The notes under the pieces are model-generated. The model saw nothing but the letters and a program-made list of their open reading frames with translations, searched no databases and had not been told where the DNA came from. A program made the translations under genes and the position numbers. From positions 1 to 32,263 of the forward strand of contig CANHNO010000015.1 in assembly GCA_947462065.1 (NCBI GenBank): 32,263 bases of DNA, given 5' to 3'. This document shows positions 9,212 through 18,829 of the stretch, in pieces. Position 1 is the stretch's first letter. Each line of letters begins with the position of its first letter. This DNA is from Burkholderiales bacterium. Its GTDB lineage: Bacteria > Pseudomonadota > Gammaproteobacteria > Burkholderiales > Burkholderiaceae_C.

Positions 9212-12200
9212 ATGGACAGCTTGCGCAATCCTCAATCGGTGGACAGTCTGAGCGATCTGAGTGCCCTGTCCTGGGTGCATGAAGAGCTCCGACGCTCGCT
9301 CGAACTGGCGCTGAAGTCGCTGCGACGCCATCTGAAGGAGTCTGAAACCACCGTCGACGCCGACGTTGACGTGGTCGACCCCGCTGTATTGAACAGCGCC
9401 CGTCAGCACCTGCACCAGGGCGTTGGTGCGCTGGAACTGGTGGCTCTGCAAGCCGGGGCCAGCCTGCTGCGTGCCTGCGAGGCCAGCGTCCAGCGCTTCA
9501 TTGCCAAGCCGCGATCGATCGATGCCCAAGGCGTCGCTGCCATCGAGGCCGCGTGCTTTGCGCTGATGGATTACGTGGCCCGCTTGCTGGCCGGCAAGAG
9601 CGTGTCGTCCTTGGCGATGTTCCCGCAGTACCGCGCGGTTCAAGAACTCGCCGGCGCTGACCGAATTCACCCAGCCGATCTGTGGTTCCATGACTGGCAG
9701 TGGCTGCCGCTGCCGCACGATGATCGCGCGGTCGCCTGCCAGCCTGACGCCGCCACCCGCTCTGCGATCGAGGGGCGGATGCTCTCGCTCATGCGCGTGC
9801 CGACTCCGGGTGCTGCGCAACGCATGAGTCACATCTTCGCTGGCCTGGGCGCGGGCACCGACAACCCGCACGCTGCCACCTTGTGGAAGCTGGCGGCGGC
9901 GATGTTCGAAGCGCAGGCCACTGGCCTGCTGTCGCCCGACGTGTTCAGCAAGCGTGTCGCCTCGCGGTTGCTGGCGCAACTGCGGATCCTCGAGCGAGGC
10001 GGCAGCGAGATTTCCGAACCCTTGGCCCGTGACCTTTTGTTCTTCTGCGCACAAGCCGATTCGCCAGGTGACGGCCGCAGGGCGCCGCGTCTGGCCGCCG
10101 TGCGCCAGGCCTACGACCTGGTGCATCACCTGGCAGGCGATTACCACAGCAGCGCGCTGGGTCGATTCGATCCGGCGCTGATCGCGCAGGCCAGCAAGAG
10201 GGTGGCCGCGGCGAAGGAATCCTGGTCCGGCGTGGCCGGCGGTGAGCTACACCGAATCAATGGCCTGACCGAGCAGTTCGCGCTTGCTGGCGAGTCTCTG
10301 AAGCGTTTGTTCCCGTCCGGCGACCTGCTCGCTGAGGAACTACGCGCCGCGGCATCCCTGACCAAGCAAACAGCCGCGGCGCCGTCCGCCGCGCTGGCCA
10401 TGGAAGCTGCCACCAGCCTTCTCTACGTCGAGGCCTGTCTCGAAGACGCCGAGTTCGATCACCCCGAACTGGCGGCCCGCATCCAGCGTCTTTCTCAGCG
10501 CATGGGCAGCGTCCGTCAGGGCGCCGTGCCGCAGCCGCTTGAGGGCTGGATGGAGGAGCTCTATCGGCGGATGTCCGATCGGCAGACCATGGGCAGCGTG
10601 GTGCAGGAATTGCGCACGACGCTGTCGGAAGCCGAGAAGCTGATAGATCAGTTCTTCCGAAATCCCGCGGATCCGACGGTGCTGATTCCAGTGCCGAATC
10701 ACCTGTCGGCGATGCGTGGTGTGCTGTCCGTTCTGGGCATGGATCACGCCGCCAGCGCGCTGCTGAGAATGCGCGATGAGGTCGACGGGCTCAGCTCGAC
10801 CGAAGTAGATCTCTCGCGGGTCGGCCAGGCCGGCGTCTTTGACCGGCTGGCTAGCAACCTTGGTGCGCTCGGTTTCCTGATCGACATGCTCAGCGTGCAG
10901 CCCGCATTGGCGAAGTCGCTGTTCATCTACGACCCCGAGGCTGGTACCTTGTCACCGGTGATGGGTCGCAGCGACCGCGCACCCGTCACGCCGGGTGAGC
11001 CTTCGCCCTTGGCTGCCGAGCCTCGCCTGATCGAACAGGCTCAGATGCTGGCATTCAACGCCGCTCGCGAAGATGTGTCGATCGACGCCGTCGCCCGTGA
11101 TCTGGAGCGCTTGTCGCAAGAGGCGACGGCCGCCGATCAGCCGGCGCTGGCAGCGACCGTCAACAAGGCTCGCATCGCACTCGAGGCGGCAGGCGACGCC
11201 GAGGCGATCAGCGCTGCGCGCGACCAGCTTTCGGAGGCTCTTGCCGATTTCGTGCATTCGTCATCGGAGCCGACCAGCCTTGATCTGTCCGGAGCGGCTG
11301 CTCGAGAAGTTGGGGCTGACGATGCGGCCGATGACGACGAGATGCGCGAGGTGTTCCTTGAAGAGGCCCGCGAGGTGATCGACACTGCGCGAGGCGCCTG
11401 TGCCGGTCTGGCCACAGCGCCCGATGACCTGCAGCGCCTGACCATCCTGCGCCGTGCTTTTCACACTCTGAAGGGCAGCGCCCGGATGGTCGGCTTGACC
11501 GAGTTCGGCGCTGCCGCCTGGGTCTGCGAGCAGCTCTACAACACCCGATTGTCCGAGCAGCGCAAGGCCGATGAGCCGCTGCTGGCATACACCTCCGAGG
11601 CGCTCGGGAAGTTTGCACATTGGATCGATGACATCGCTGCATCCAGACCGGTGACGCATAGCGCCGCGCAGATGGCGCAGGCCGCGCAGCGGCTGGGTAC
11701 CGTCGTGTCGACGCCTTCACCTGCGCCCGGCATGGACGACACCGCCGCGCTGCCCATGCTTCCGGAGAGCCAGCCGCTGGCGACAGCGGAAGCAGCAAAC
11801 ATCGACTCGTTGCCCACGGACCTCGATATCGCGTCAGCGCTCAACCCGCTCGCCGATGACACGCTGGCTTTCCATGCGGATGCCATGGTCGATCTCGACC
11901 TCAACGTGCCTGCGACCGAGGCGCCGCTCCAGTGGGGTGGAGCCATTGGCCTCGATGACGAAAGCGCGGCCACAGGACCGCCTGGCGAGCGCCCGCAGCC
12001 GGACGCCGCAAACGGCTTCTTGATGCTCGACATCGACTCCGGCGAAGCCAATGCGATGTTCGAGCCATTCGACCCGCAGGCGACGATGCCGCTGCCGCAT
12101 GGTTCGATGGATCGCGCGCTCTCAGACGACCTGCCGAGCGACCCGCTGGCCGTCGCTGAACTCGGGGCCAGCCCGTCTCCGGACTTCGAATTGCTGAGCC

Positions 12201-15200
12201 TTGAACTCGATCCTCTGCCGCTGGAGGGTGACCTCGCGCCAGAGATCGACGCGGGTTCGCAGACAGATTTCGTCCTCAAATTTGGCGACGAAGCCACTGT
12301 GGTGGTGGCGCAGCCATTGCCCGAACCTGCACGGGTACCCGAGCCTGAAGCTGAAGGCGACGTGCCGTCCACCCTGTCGATTGCGGCGGATGAAGACGAG
12401 ACGAAGGTCATCGGCTCCTTGCGCATTGGCATCCCGCTGTTCAACATCTATCTCAACGAGGCCGACGAACTCTCGCGCCGCCTGTGCACCGAGTTGGCCG
12501 AATGGTCGATGGAGCTGGTACTGCCGGTCGGCGACAGTGCAGTGGCACTGGCCCATTCGCTCGCTGGCAGTTCGGCCACCGTCGGCTTTGCAGACCTGTC
12601 TAATCTCGCACGCACGCTGGAACATGCCCTGGCTCGCAGCGCTGCCATCGGTGCCGGTACCACCGAAGAAGGTGCCTTGTTCACCGACGCCGCAGAAGAG
12701 ATCCGGCACCTGCTGCACCAGTTTGCTGCTGGCTTCCTCCGGCAGCCTTCCGAGGCCTTGCTGGCGCGCCTGGCTGATCACGAACTGAGCTCTGCCAAAC
12801 GCCTGGAAACAGCGACCGCGGAGCTCGATGCGGAATCCCTGCTCGACAGCGATGACGCGCCGCTCGATCCGGCCATTGATCTCCATTTCCACGCGGGCGA
12901 CACATCGGCACCCCATGCGCTCGACGCCGTCGAAGCGCCCTGCGTCGACGAACCACTCGCGGAGGCGTCGCCGTCGTCCGTGCACGCCGATGCCGAAGCG
13001 GACGAAAGCGGGCCGACCACCGAGTTCACGACCGAGACCGGATTGCATCGACTGGACCCGCTCGGGTTCGCTGCACTGAAGCCGCTATCTGAGTCTCCGG
13101 TGGCCGAGCTCGAGCTCGATCGGCTGCGTGTGCTGCCCAGCGAGCTATCGCAGCGTTTCGACGATGAGGAAGACATTGATGTCAGCGATGCGATCGATGC
13201 AGAGCTCTTTCCAATCTTCGAGGAAGAAGCCGAAGAATTGCTCGGCCAACTCGCCACTTGCCTCCAGGGGTGGGTGCGTCATCCTGAGGATCCTCAGGCC
13301 CCTGCTGGTGCAATGCGCACCCTGCACACCCTCAAAGGTGGCGCCCGTCTGGCCGGCGCGATGCGCCTGGGCGAACTGGTGCACCGCCTTGAAAGCCGGA
13401 TCGAGAACCTGATCGCGCTGGTTGCCGATGCCGCCGCACCGGTGCATCAGATCGAACCGCTGCTGGGTCGCTGCGATGCCCTGCGCCAGGCCTTCGAAAC
13501 TGTGCAGAAGGCGGTAGCAGCGGGAGATGGCCTTCCGTCCGAGGCCGATGACAGTGGGATTACCTCAGCGCCTGTGCATGCGGAAGCCGTGCCTGCGGCA
13601 TATGCGCCACCCGAGACAGCTGCCACCGAGTCCGAGCCAATCGACATGCCGCCCACTGTGGCGCCAGATGGTCACACAACTGCCGATGTCAGTTCGGTGC
13701 CGGTGCGGCGGCCTGCGGAGGCTGTGGCCGATGACATCGATTGGTCGCGCTTCGATGGCATCGACGCACCAGAGCTGCCGCGAGCAGCAGCCGCTTCGAA
13801 CGCAACGTCGGCCGTGCGGGTGCGTGCGCCCTTGCTCGACCGCCTGGTCAACCAGGCCGGTGAGGTCAGCATCACCCGCTCCCGCATCGCAAGCGATGTT
13901 GATCAGATCAAGGAATCGCTGTCCGACCTCACCGAGAACCTGGAGCGTCTGCGCAGCCAGCTGCGAGACATTGAGCTGCAGGCCGAGACGCAGATCAGTT
14001 CTCGGATGGAAGCTGCCAAGGTGGCGGCGGTGGCCTTCGACCCGCTGGAGTTTGACCGCTTCACCCGCTTCCAGGAACTGACGCGGATGATGGCCGAGTC
14101 GGTGAATGACGTGGCCACTGTTCAACGCACCCTGCAGCAGACCTTGCAGGGCACCGAGGATGACCTCGCGGCGCAAGCCCGTCTGACGCGCGAGCTCCAA
14201 GACGACCTGCTGCGCACCCGGATGGTGGAGTTTGAGGGCCTGTCCGACCGCCTGTACCGCGTGGTGCGGCAGGCGGCCAAGGAAACCGGCAAACAGGTAC
14301 GTCTCGATATCGTCGGTGGCTCAATCGAAATCGACCGGGGCGTGCTCGACCGCATGACCAGCGCCTTTGAGCATCTGGTGCGCAACAGCGTCACGCATGG
14401 GATCGAGTTGCCAACGGCGCGTACCGCGGCGGGCAAGGATGCGATTGGGGCCATCGTCATCTCGGTCACCCAGGATGGCAACGAGGTCGGTGTCGAGGTG
14501 CGTGATGACGGTGCCGGGTTGGACCTGGACCGCATCCGCCGCAAGGCACTGGCCAACGGGCTGATCGCGGCCGACGCTGCCCTCTCCGACGACCAGCTCG
14601 CCAATCTGATCTTCACTCCAGGCTTCTCCACCGCAGAGAAGGTGACCGAATTGTCTGGTCGCGGTGTTGGCATGGACGTGGTGCGCTCCGAGGTACAGGC
14701 GATCGGCGGCCGCATCGAAACGTCAACCTCGCTGGGGCAGGGCACCAGTTTCAAACTGGTGCTGCCGCTGACCACTGCTGTCACCCAGGTGGTGATGGTG
14801 CGCTGCGGTGAGTTAACGGTCGGAGTGCCCTCGACGCTGGTGGCCGCGGTGCGCCGCTTTCCGGCCGCAGAGGTGCAAGAGGCTTACCAGAGCGGCGCCT
14901 GTCTGGTCGATGGAGAAGCGCTGCCCTTCTACTGGCTCGGCGCCTTGTTGCAGACCAGCGCCTGCAGCGCAGCGCCGCCGCAGCGCAGCAGCCAGTTGCT
15001 GGTGGTGCGCAGCGCATCGCAGCGCGTCGTGATTCACGTTGACGACGTGGTTGGCAACCAGGAAGTGGTCGTCAAGAACCTCGGTCCGCAACTTTCACGC
15101 ATGCCCGGCCTGGCCGGCATGACCTTGCTGGCCTCGGGCAGCGTCTCGCTGATCTACAACCCTGTGGCGCTCGCCACCCTGTACGGCGCTGCCGCGCGGA

Positions 15201-15658
15201 TCGCGACGCTGGCTGCGCTTCAGTCGCCTGGCTCCGGCGGGGTTGAAGCGGCCGAAGCCCACAGCAGCACTGCGCCGCTCGCGCCCCTGGTGCTGGTGGT
15301 CGATGATTCGCTGACGGTGCGTCGAGTGACCGAGCGCATGCTGTTGCGCGAGGGCTATCGCGTCATGCTGGCCAAGGATGGACTCGACGCGCTTGAGCGG
15401 CTGGCGCAAGAGAAGCCTTCCATTGTGCTCAGCGACATCGAGATGCCGCGCATGGATGGCTTCGATCTTGTGCGCAACCTGCGTGCTGACCCGCGCCTGC
15501 ATGACTTGCCCGTGATCATGATCACGTCGCGCATCGCGCAGAAGCACCGCGACTATGCGGCGGAACTGGGGGTCGAGCATTACCTCGGCAAGCCGTATTC
15601 GGAAGAAGACCTGCTGGCGCTGATTGCACACTGCATAGCTGCGCGCGTGACCGCATGA
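9212..15658 (+). CDS. chpA: Hybrid chemotaxis histidine kinase ChpA (PilL type)
   Basis: ChpA is the central kinase of the type IV pilus chemosensory system. It autophosphorylates on Hpt histidines and passes phosphate to PilG and PilH. The 2148-residue protein has a degenerate N-terminal Hpt region (H66 in QHLHQGVGALELV) and further Hpt-like helices to about 560. Clear Hpt modules follow at H751 (FHTLKGSARMVG), H1115 (AHSLAGSSATVG) and H1372 (LHTLKGGARLAG), separated by acidic Asp/Glu/Ala/Pro-rich linkers. The CheA-type dimerisation helices begin near 1535 (LLDRLVNQAGEVSITRSRI). The ATPase domain has HLVRNSVTHG (N1725), DDGAGLD (from D1765) and GRGVGMD. A CheW domain (about 1850-2000) and a C-terminal receiver with D2075 (SDIEMPRMDG) complete it. 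AAGG lies 6 bases before the ATG. It follows pilJ by 46 bases. Confidence 0.96.
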   Translation: MDSLRNPQSVDSLSDLSALSWVHEELRRSLELALKSLRRHLKESETTVDADVDVVDPAVLNSARQHLHQGVGALELVALQAGASLLRACEASVQRFIAKPRSIDAQGVAAIEAACFALMDYVARLLAGKSVSSLAMFPQYRAVQELAGADRIHPADLWFHDWQWLPLPHDDRAVACQPDAATRSAIEGRMLSLMRVPTPGAAQRMSHIFAGLGAGTDNPHAATLWKLAAAMFEAQATGLLSPDVFSKRVASRLLAQLRILERGGSEISEPLARDLLFFCAQADSPGDGRRAPRLAAVRQAYDLVHHLAGDYHSSALGRFDPALIAQASKRVAAAKESWSGVAGGELHRINGLTEQFALAGESLKRLFPSGDLLAEELRAAASLTKQTAAAPSAALAMEAATSLLYVEACLEDAEFDHPELAARIQRLSQRMGSVRQGAVPQPLEGWMEELYRRMSDRQTMGSVVQELRTTLSEAEKLIDQFFRNPADPTVLIPVPNHLSAMRGVLSVLGMDHAASALLRMRDEVDGLSSTEVDLSRVGQAGVFDRLASNLGALGFLIDMLSVQPALAKSLFIYDPEAGTLSPVMGRSDRAPVTPGEPSPLAAEPRLIEQAQMLAFNAAREDVSIDAVARDLERLSQEATAADQPALAATVNKARIALEAAGDAEAISAARDQLSEALADFVHSSSEPTSLDLSGAAAREVGADDAADDDEMREVFLEEAREVIDTARGACAGLATAPDDLQRLTILRRAFHTLKGSARMVGLTEFGAAAWVCEQLYNTRLSEQRKADEPLLAYTSEALGKFAHWIDDIAASRPVTHSAAQMAQAAQRLGTVVSTPSPAPGMDDTAALPMLPESQPLATAEAANIDSLPTDLDIASALNPLADDTLAFHADAMVDLDLNVPATEAPLQWGGAIGLDDESAATGPPGERPQPDAANGFLMLDIDSGEANAMFEPFDPQATMPLPHGSMDRALSDDLPSDPLAVAELGASPSPDFELLSLELDPLPLEGDLAPEIDAGSQTDFVLKFGDEATVVVAQPLPEPARVPEPEAEGDVPSTLSIAADEDETKVIGSLRIGIPLFNIYLNEADELSRRLCTELAEWSMELVLPVGDSAVALAHSLAGSSATVGFADLSNLARTLEHALARSAAIGAGTTEEGALFTDAAEEIRHLLHQFAAGFLRQPSEALLARLADHELSSAKRLETATAELDAESLLDSDDAPLDPAIDLHFHAGDTSAPHALDAVEAPCVDEPLAEASPSSVHADAEADESGPTTEFTTETGLHRLDPLGFAALKPLSESPVAELELDRLRVLPSELSQRFDDEEDIDVSDAIDAELFPIFEEEAEELLGQLATCLQGWVRHPEDPQAPAGAMRTLHTLKGGARLAGAMRLGELVHRLESRIENLIALVADAAAPVHQIEPLLGRCDALRQAFETVQKAVAAGDGLPSEADDSGITSAPVHAEAVPAAYAPPETAATESEPIDMPPTVAPDGHTTADVSSVPVRRPAEAVADDIDWSRFDGIDAPELPRAAAASNATSAVRVRAPLLDRLVNQAGEVSITRSRIASDVDQIKESLSDLTENLERLRSQLRDIELQAETQISSRMEAAKVAAVAFDPLEFDRFTRFQELTRMMAESVNDVATVQRTLQQTLQGTEDDLAAQARLTRELQDDLLRTRMVEFEGLSDRLYRVVRQAAKETGKQVRLDIVGGSIEIDRGVLDRMTSAFEHLVRNSVTHGIELPTARTAAGKDAIGAIVISVTQDGNEVGVEVRDDGAGLDLDRIRRKALANGLIAADAALSDDQLANLIFTPGFSTAEKVTELSGRGVGMDVVRSEVQAIGGRIETSTSLGQGTSFKLVLPLTTAVTQVVMVRCGELTVGVPSTLVAAVRRFPAAEVQEAYQSGACLVDGEALPFYWLGALLQTSACSAAPPQRSSQLLVVRSASQRVVIHVDDVVGNQEVVVKNLGPQLSRMPGLAGMTLLASGSVSLIYNPVALATLYGAAARIATLAALQSPGSGGVEAAEAHSSTAPLAPLVLVVDDSLTVRRVTERMLLREGYRVMLAKDGLDALERLAQEKPSIVLSDIEMPRMDGFDLVRNLRADPRLHDLPVIMITSRIAQKHRDYAAELGVEHYLGKPYSEEDLLALIAHCIAARVTA

Positions 15659-15695
15659 TGGGCACCGGCCACTCAACCGGGACGCTGAGATCGCC

Positions 15696-16727
15696 ATGAT
15701 CGGGTTTGCCGACCAGATTGCCGAACTCACGAGTTACCGCGACCGCGAGCAGCTCGATGTGGCGTTGGCCAGTGCGCTGAAGGACTTGCTGCAGCCTCGC
15801 TCGGTGACCATTCAGCGCTGCGTTGGCGAGGGCGACGAACGCCATTGGTTGACCCGTGCTCGTCTGAGCGGAAACAGCTCGGTTGCGACCTTCGATGGGT
15901 CGTGGACCGACCTGCACATGCTTCCAAAGCTGGTCCCCGGTGATCCGCGATGCTTGTCATACAGCGAACAGCGCATGGTGCTGCTACCCGGGATGCAGCA
16001 CCTCACCTATTTCCCGCTGTATGGCGGCGATGCAGTGGTCGGTGTGATCGAGATTGAAACTGAGGCGGCGCCCGATGAAAATGCGCAGCGCACTGTGCAG
16101 GGCGTACTGCGCATCTATCAAAATTTTGAGCGCCTGCTGCACTACTCCGAGCGCGATTCACTGACAGGTCTGCTCAATCGCAAGACCTTTGATGAAAATT
16201 TCTTGAAGGCGACCGCCGATCTGGATCTGCCGACTGAATACTTGAGCGACGGTAGGCGCGTTGGCGGCAGCTCCTGTGGCTACTGGATCGGTGTCATTGA
16301 CATCGACCATTTCAAGCGTGTCAATGACCGTTTCGGCCACCTGATCGGCGACGAGGTGTTGCTGCTGCTGACCCGCCTGATGGGCCGTACCTTCCGCATC
16401 CATGACAGGCTTTACCGCTTTGGCGGTGAAGAATTTCTCGTGCTGATGCGTTGTCATGGCGAGGACGACGCCGCGCAAGCCTTTGAGCGCTTTCGCAGCA
16501 ACACCGAGCTGTTCCAGTTTCCGCAGGTCGGCACGGTCACGGTCAGCATTGGCTTCACCGCCGTGCGGCCTGCTGACACACCCAGCGGGGCTTTTGAGCG
16601 TGCCGACAAGGCGGTGTACTACGCGAAAGCGAACGGCCGCAACCAGGTGTGCAGCCATGCCGATCTGCTGGCCAGCGGCGTGCTTGTGGAAAACAACGCC
16701 AAGCTGGGTGACGTCGAACTCTTTTAA
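15696..16727 (+). CDS. GGDEF diguanylate cyclase behind chpA
   Basis: This is a predicted diguanylate cyclase making c-di-GMP from two GTP. The 343-residue protein has an N-terminal domain of about 150 residues that looks GAF-like (SALKDLLQPRSVTIQRC... FPLYGGDAVVGVIEIETEA); that is a shape-based guess. The GGDEF domain follows, with DSLTGLLNRKTFDENF, a short insertion, IDIDHFKRVNDRFGHLIGDE and the intact signature GGEEF (243-247). RIHD (234-237), five residues before GGEEF, fits the RxxD inhibitory site, so product feedback is likely. No membrane segment is seen, so it should be cytosolic. It begins 37 bases after chpA with no terminator between them, so it may belong to the chp operon. Its stop overlaps the stop of the convergent photolyase. 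Confidence 0.92.
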   Translation: MIGFADQIAELTSYRDREQLDVALASALKDLLQPRSVTIQRCVGEGDERHWLTRARLSGNSSVATFDGSWTDLHMLPKLVPGDPRCLSYSEQRMVLLPGMQHLTYFPLYGGDAVVGVIEIETEAAPDENAQRTVQGVLRIYQNFERLLHYSERDSLTGLLNRKTFDENFLKATADLDLPTEYLSDGRRVGGSSCGYWIGVIDIDHFKRVNDRFGHLIGDEVLLLLTRLMGRTFRIHDRLYRFGGEEFLVLMRCHGEDDAAQAFERFRSNTELFQFPQVGTVTVSIGFTAVRPADTPSGAFERADKAVYYAKANGRNQVCSHADLLASGVLVENNAKLGDVELF

Positions 16728-18217
16728 TCAGCTGTGTTGGCTCGCTCTGCCTTGACCACCGCATAGCGTTCCAGCGTCCTCGCCCTGGCCTCATCGTGCT
16801 GCACCAGCGGTGGCGGATAGTCCCGACCCAGCACCAGTCCAGAAGCCGCCAGATCGACCGGGCGAGCCGTCCATGGGGCATGCAGCGCTGTATCGGGTAG
16901 CGTGGCAAGCTGTGGCAGGTAGCGGCGGATGAACTTGCCCGCGGGATCGAACTTCTCGCTCTGGCTGACCGGGTTGAAGATGCGGAAATAGGGCTGCGCA
17001 TCACAGCCACTGGAGCTGGCCCACTGCCAGCCGCCATTGTTGGCGGCGAGGTCGAAGTCGTTGAGCTTTTCAGCGAAGTAGCGCTCGCCCCAGCGCCAGT
17101 CGATGCCGAGGTCCTTCACCAGGAAGCTCGCCACCACCATGCGCAACCGGTTGTGCATGTAGCCCGTCTGGTTGATCTGCGCCATCGCCGCGTCGACCAG
17201 CGGGTAGCCCGTGCGCCCCTCGCACCAGGCGGCAAACAGCGCGTCGGCGTGCTTGCCATGTTCCCACTTGATGTGATCGTAGGGCGCCTTGAACGAGCGG
17301 CTGACGACGTGCGGATGGTGGTGCATCACCTGGTGATAGAAGTCGCGCCAGATCAACTCCGACAGCCACACCTCCGCGCCGCGCGAACCCGCCTGTCCGC
17401 GTTGCCAGGCCTCACGGGCCAATTGGCGAATGGAGATCGTGCCGAAGCGCAGGTGCACCGACAGATAGCTCGGTCCCTTGACCGCCGGGAAATTGCGCGT
17501 GTCTTCGTAGGCGTCGATGCGCGTGAGAAAGTCGCTGAATGAAGCCTGCGCGCCGCGAGCGCCATCACCCATGCGCAGTGACGACAGATTGGTGGCTTCG
17601 AAGCCGATTTCAGCCAGTGACGGGGGGCCGGCGACCATGCCCTGGGGCACGGCCGCCAGGTGCGCGGCATGCGGCTCGATGGGCCACGGCGCCAGGTGCT
17701 CCGGCGTCAGCCGCTTGAGCCAGGCGTTCTTGTAGGGGGTGAATACACCATACGGCTTGCCCGATCCGGTCAGCACCTCGCTGCGTTCAAGCACCAGATG
17801 ATCCTTGCCGGTGTGCAGCGCGATTCCGGCATTGGCCAGACGGCCTCTCACCTGGGCGTCGCGCGCCAGTGCCGCCGGTTCGTCGTCGTGGCTGGCATAC
17901 ACCGCCTGTACGCGCAGCTGCTGGGCCAATGCGGGAATTTCGTCGCGAGCCCAGCCGTGGCGCACGATCAGCCCCGTGCCAGCTACGCCATGCGCTGCGC
18001 CAAGTGCTGCCAGCTGCGCCTGCAGTTCGGCGAGGCTGTCGAGGATGAACTCCACGCGGCGGTCGGCGCGCGGTAGTGGATCGAGGATTTCGAGGTCCAG
18101 CACAAAGACACACCAGACATGGCGAGCCGCGCGCAAGGCGTGGTGCAGTGCCGCATGGTCATCGGTTCGTAGATCGCGCCGAAACCAGACCAGGGCTGCG
18201 TCAATCGAAGGAAGCAT
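16724..18217 (-). CDS. phrB: Deoxyribodipyrimidine photo-lyase
   Basis: Photolyase repairs UV-induced cyclobutane pyrimidine dimers using light and reduced FAD. The 497-residue product has the N-terminal antenna domain starting ALVWFRRDLRTDDHAAL. The C-terminal FAD domain carries the family blocks GRTGYPLVDAAMAQINQTGYMHNRLRM, DWRWGERYFAEKLNDFDLAANNGGWQWASSSG and YFRIFNPVSQSEKFDP. The start was moved from 18352 to the ATG at 18217 because the extra 45 residues lack family resemblance and would run across the divergent yqgE start. The photolyase and yqgE starts are 33 bases apart, so their promoters must overlap. The class (CPD, class I) is inferred from the general sequence. The antenna cofactor (MTHF or 8-HDF) is not decided here. 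Confidence 0.95.
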   Translation of the reverse strand: MLPSIDAALVWFRRDLRTDDHAALHHALRAARHVWCVFVLDLEILDPLPRADRRVEFILDSLAELQAQLAALGAAHGVAGTGLIVRHGWARDEIPALAQQLRVQAVYASHDDEPAALARDAQVRGRLANAGIALHTGKDHLVLERSEVLTGSGKPYGVFTPYKNAWLKRLTPEHLAPWPIEPHAAHLAAVPQGMVAGPPSLAEIGFEATNLSSLRMGDGARGAQASFSDFLTRIDAYEDTRNFPAVKGPSYLSVHLRFGTISIRQLAREAWQRGQAGSRGAEVWLSELIWRDFYHQVMHHHPHVVSRSFKAPYDHIKWEHGKHADALFAAWCEGRTGYPLVDAAMAQINQTGYMHNRLRMVVASFLVKDLGIDWRWGERYFAEKLNDFDLAANNGGWQWASSSGCDAQPYFRIFNPVSQSEKFDPAGKFIRRYLPQLATLPDTALHAPWTARPVDLAASGLVLGRDYPPPLVQHDEARARTLERYAVVKAERANTAD

Positions 18218-18250
18218 CACCGGAGTGTGCCGCAGGAATAAAATGCGGCG

Positions 18251-18829
18251 ATGAGCTCCGGCGGCATCAACCTCACCAACCAGTTCCTGATCGCCATGCC
18301 GGGCATCGGCGGCGACACCTTCGCTGGCGCGGTGATCTATCTGTGCGAGCACACCGACAAGGGCGCGCTGGGCTTGGTCATCAACAAGCCGATCGACATC
18401 AAGCTGAAGAATCTGTTCGAGAAGGTCGAGTTGTCGCTCGATCGCCTGGATCTGGCCGAATCACCGGTCTTCTACGGTGGCCCGGTGCAGACCGAGCGCG
18501 GCTTTGTGCTGCACGAACAGATCGACGATGAAGGTAATCGCTTCAACTCATCACTGCGCATCCCCGGCGGTCTGGAAATGACGACCAGCAAGGATGTGCT
18601 GGAGGCGCTCTCCAGTGGTACCGGGCCAACCAAGATCCTGGTGACCCTGGGCTACAGCGGTTGGGGCGCCGGCCAGCTCGAGGAAGAGATGGGCCGCAAC
18701 AGCTGGATCAACGTCGAGGCCCAGCCCGAGATCATCTTCAACACACCGGTCGAACAGCGCTATGACAAGGCGCTGTCGTTGTTGGGTATCGACCCTGCCA
18801 TGCTCAGTGCCGACGCCGGGCATGCCTGA
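18251..18829 (+). CDS. YqgE/AlgH family protein (UPF0301)
   Basis: The 192-residue product is the YqgE/AlgH protein, a conserved single-domain family whose molecular role is not settled; AlgH affects alginate production in Pseudomonas. The family blocks are NLTNQFLIAMPGIGGDTFAGAVIYLCEHTDKGALGLVINKP, FYGGPVQTERGFVLHE and LGYSGWGAGQLEEEMGRNSWI. The ATG at 18251 gives the normal N-terminus. It heads the operon that continues with ruvX, pyrR, pyrB, pyrC' and plsC, an order shared with Pseudomonas. Its 3' end overlaps the ruvX start by 8 bases (ATGCCTGA), indicating translational coupling. Confidence 0.93.
   Translation: MSSGGINLTNQFLIAMPGIGGDTFAGAVIYLCEHTDKGALGLVINKPIDIKLKNLFEKVELSLDRLDLAESPVFYGGPVQTERGFVLHEQIDDEGNRFNSSLRIPGGLEMTTSKDVLEALSSGTGPTKILVTLGYSGWGAGQLEEEMGRNSWINVEAQPEIIFNTPVEQRYDKALSLLGIDPAMLSADAGHA

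Noticed and set aside
11536-12447. Reverse-strand 303-residue Ser-rich ORF inside chpA, and several others such as 12122-13048 and 12778-13257
   Set aside because: They lie antisense to acidic linkers of ChpA. Their Ser-, Arg- or His-rich composition is what those codons give on the other strand, and none has a recognisable domain or ribosome-binding site.
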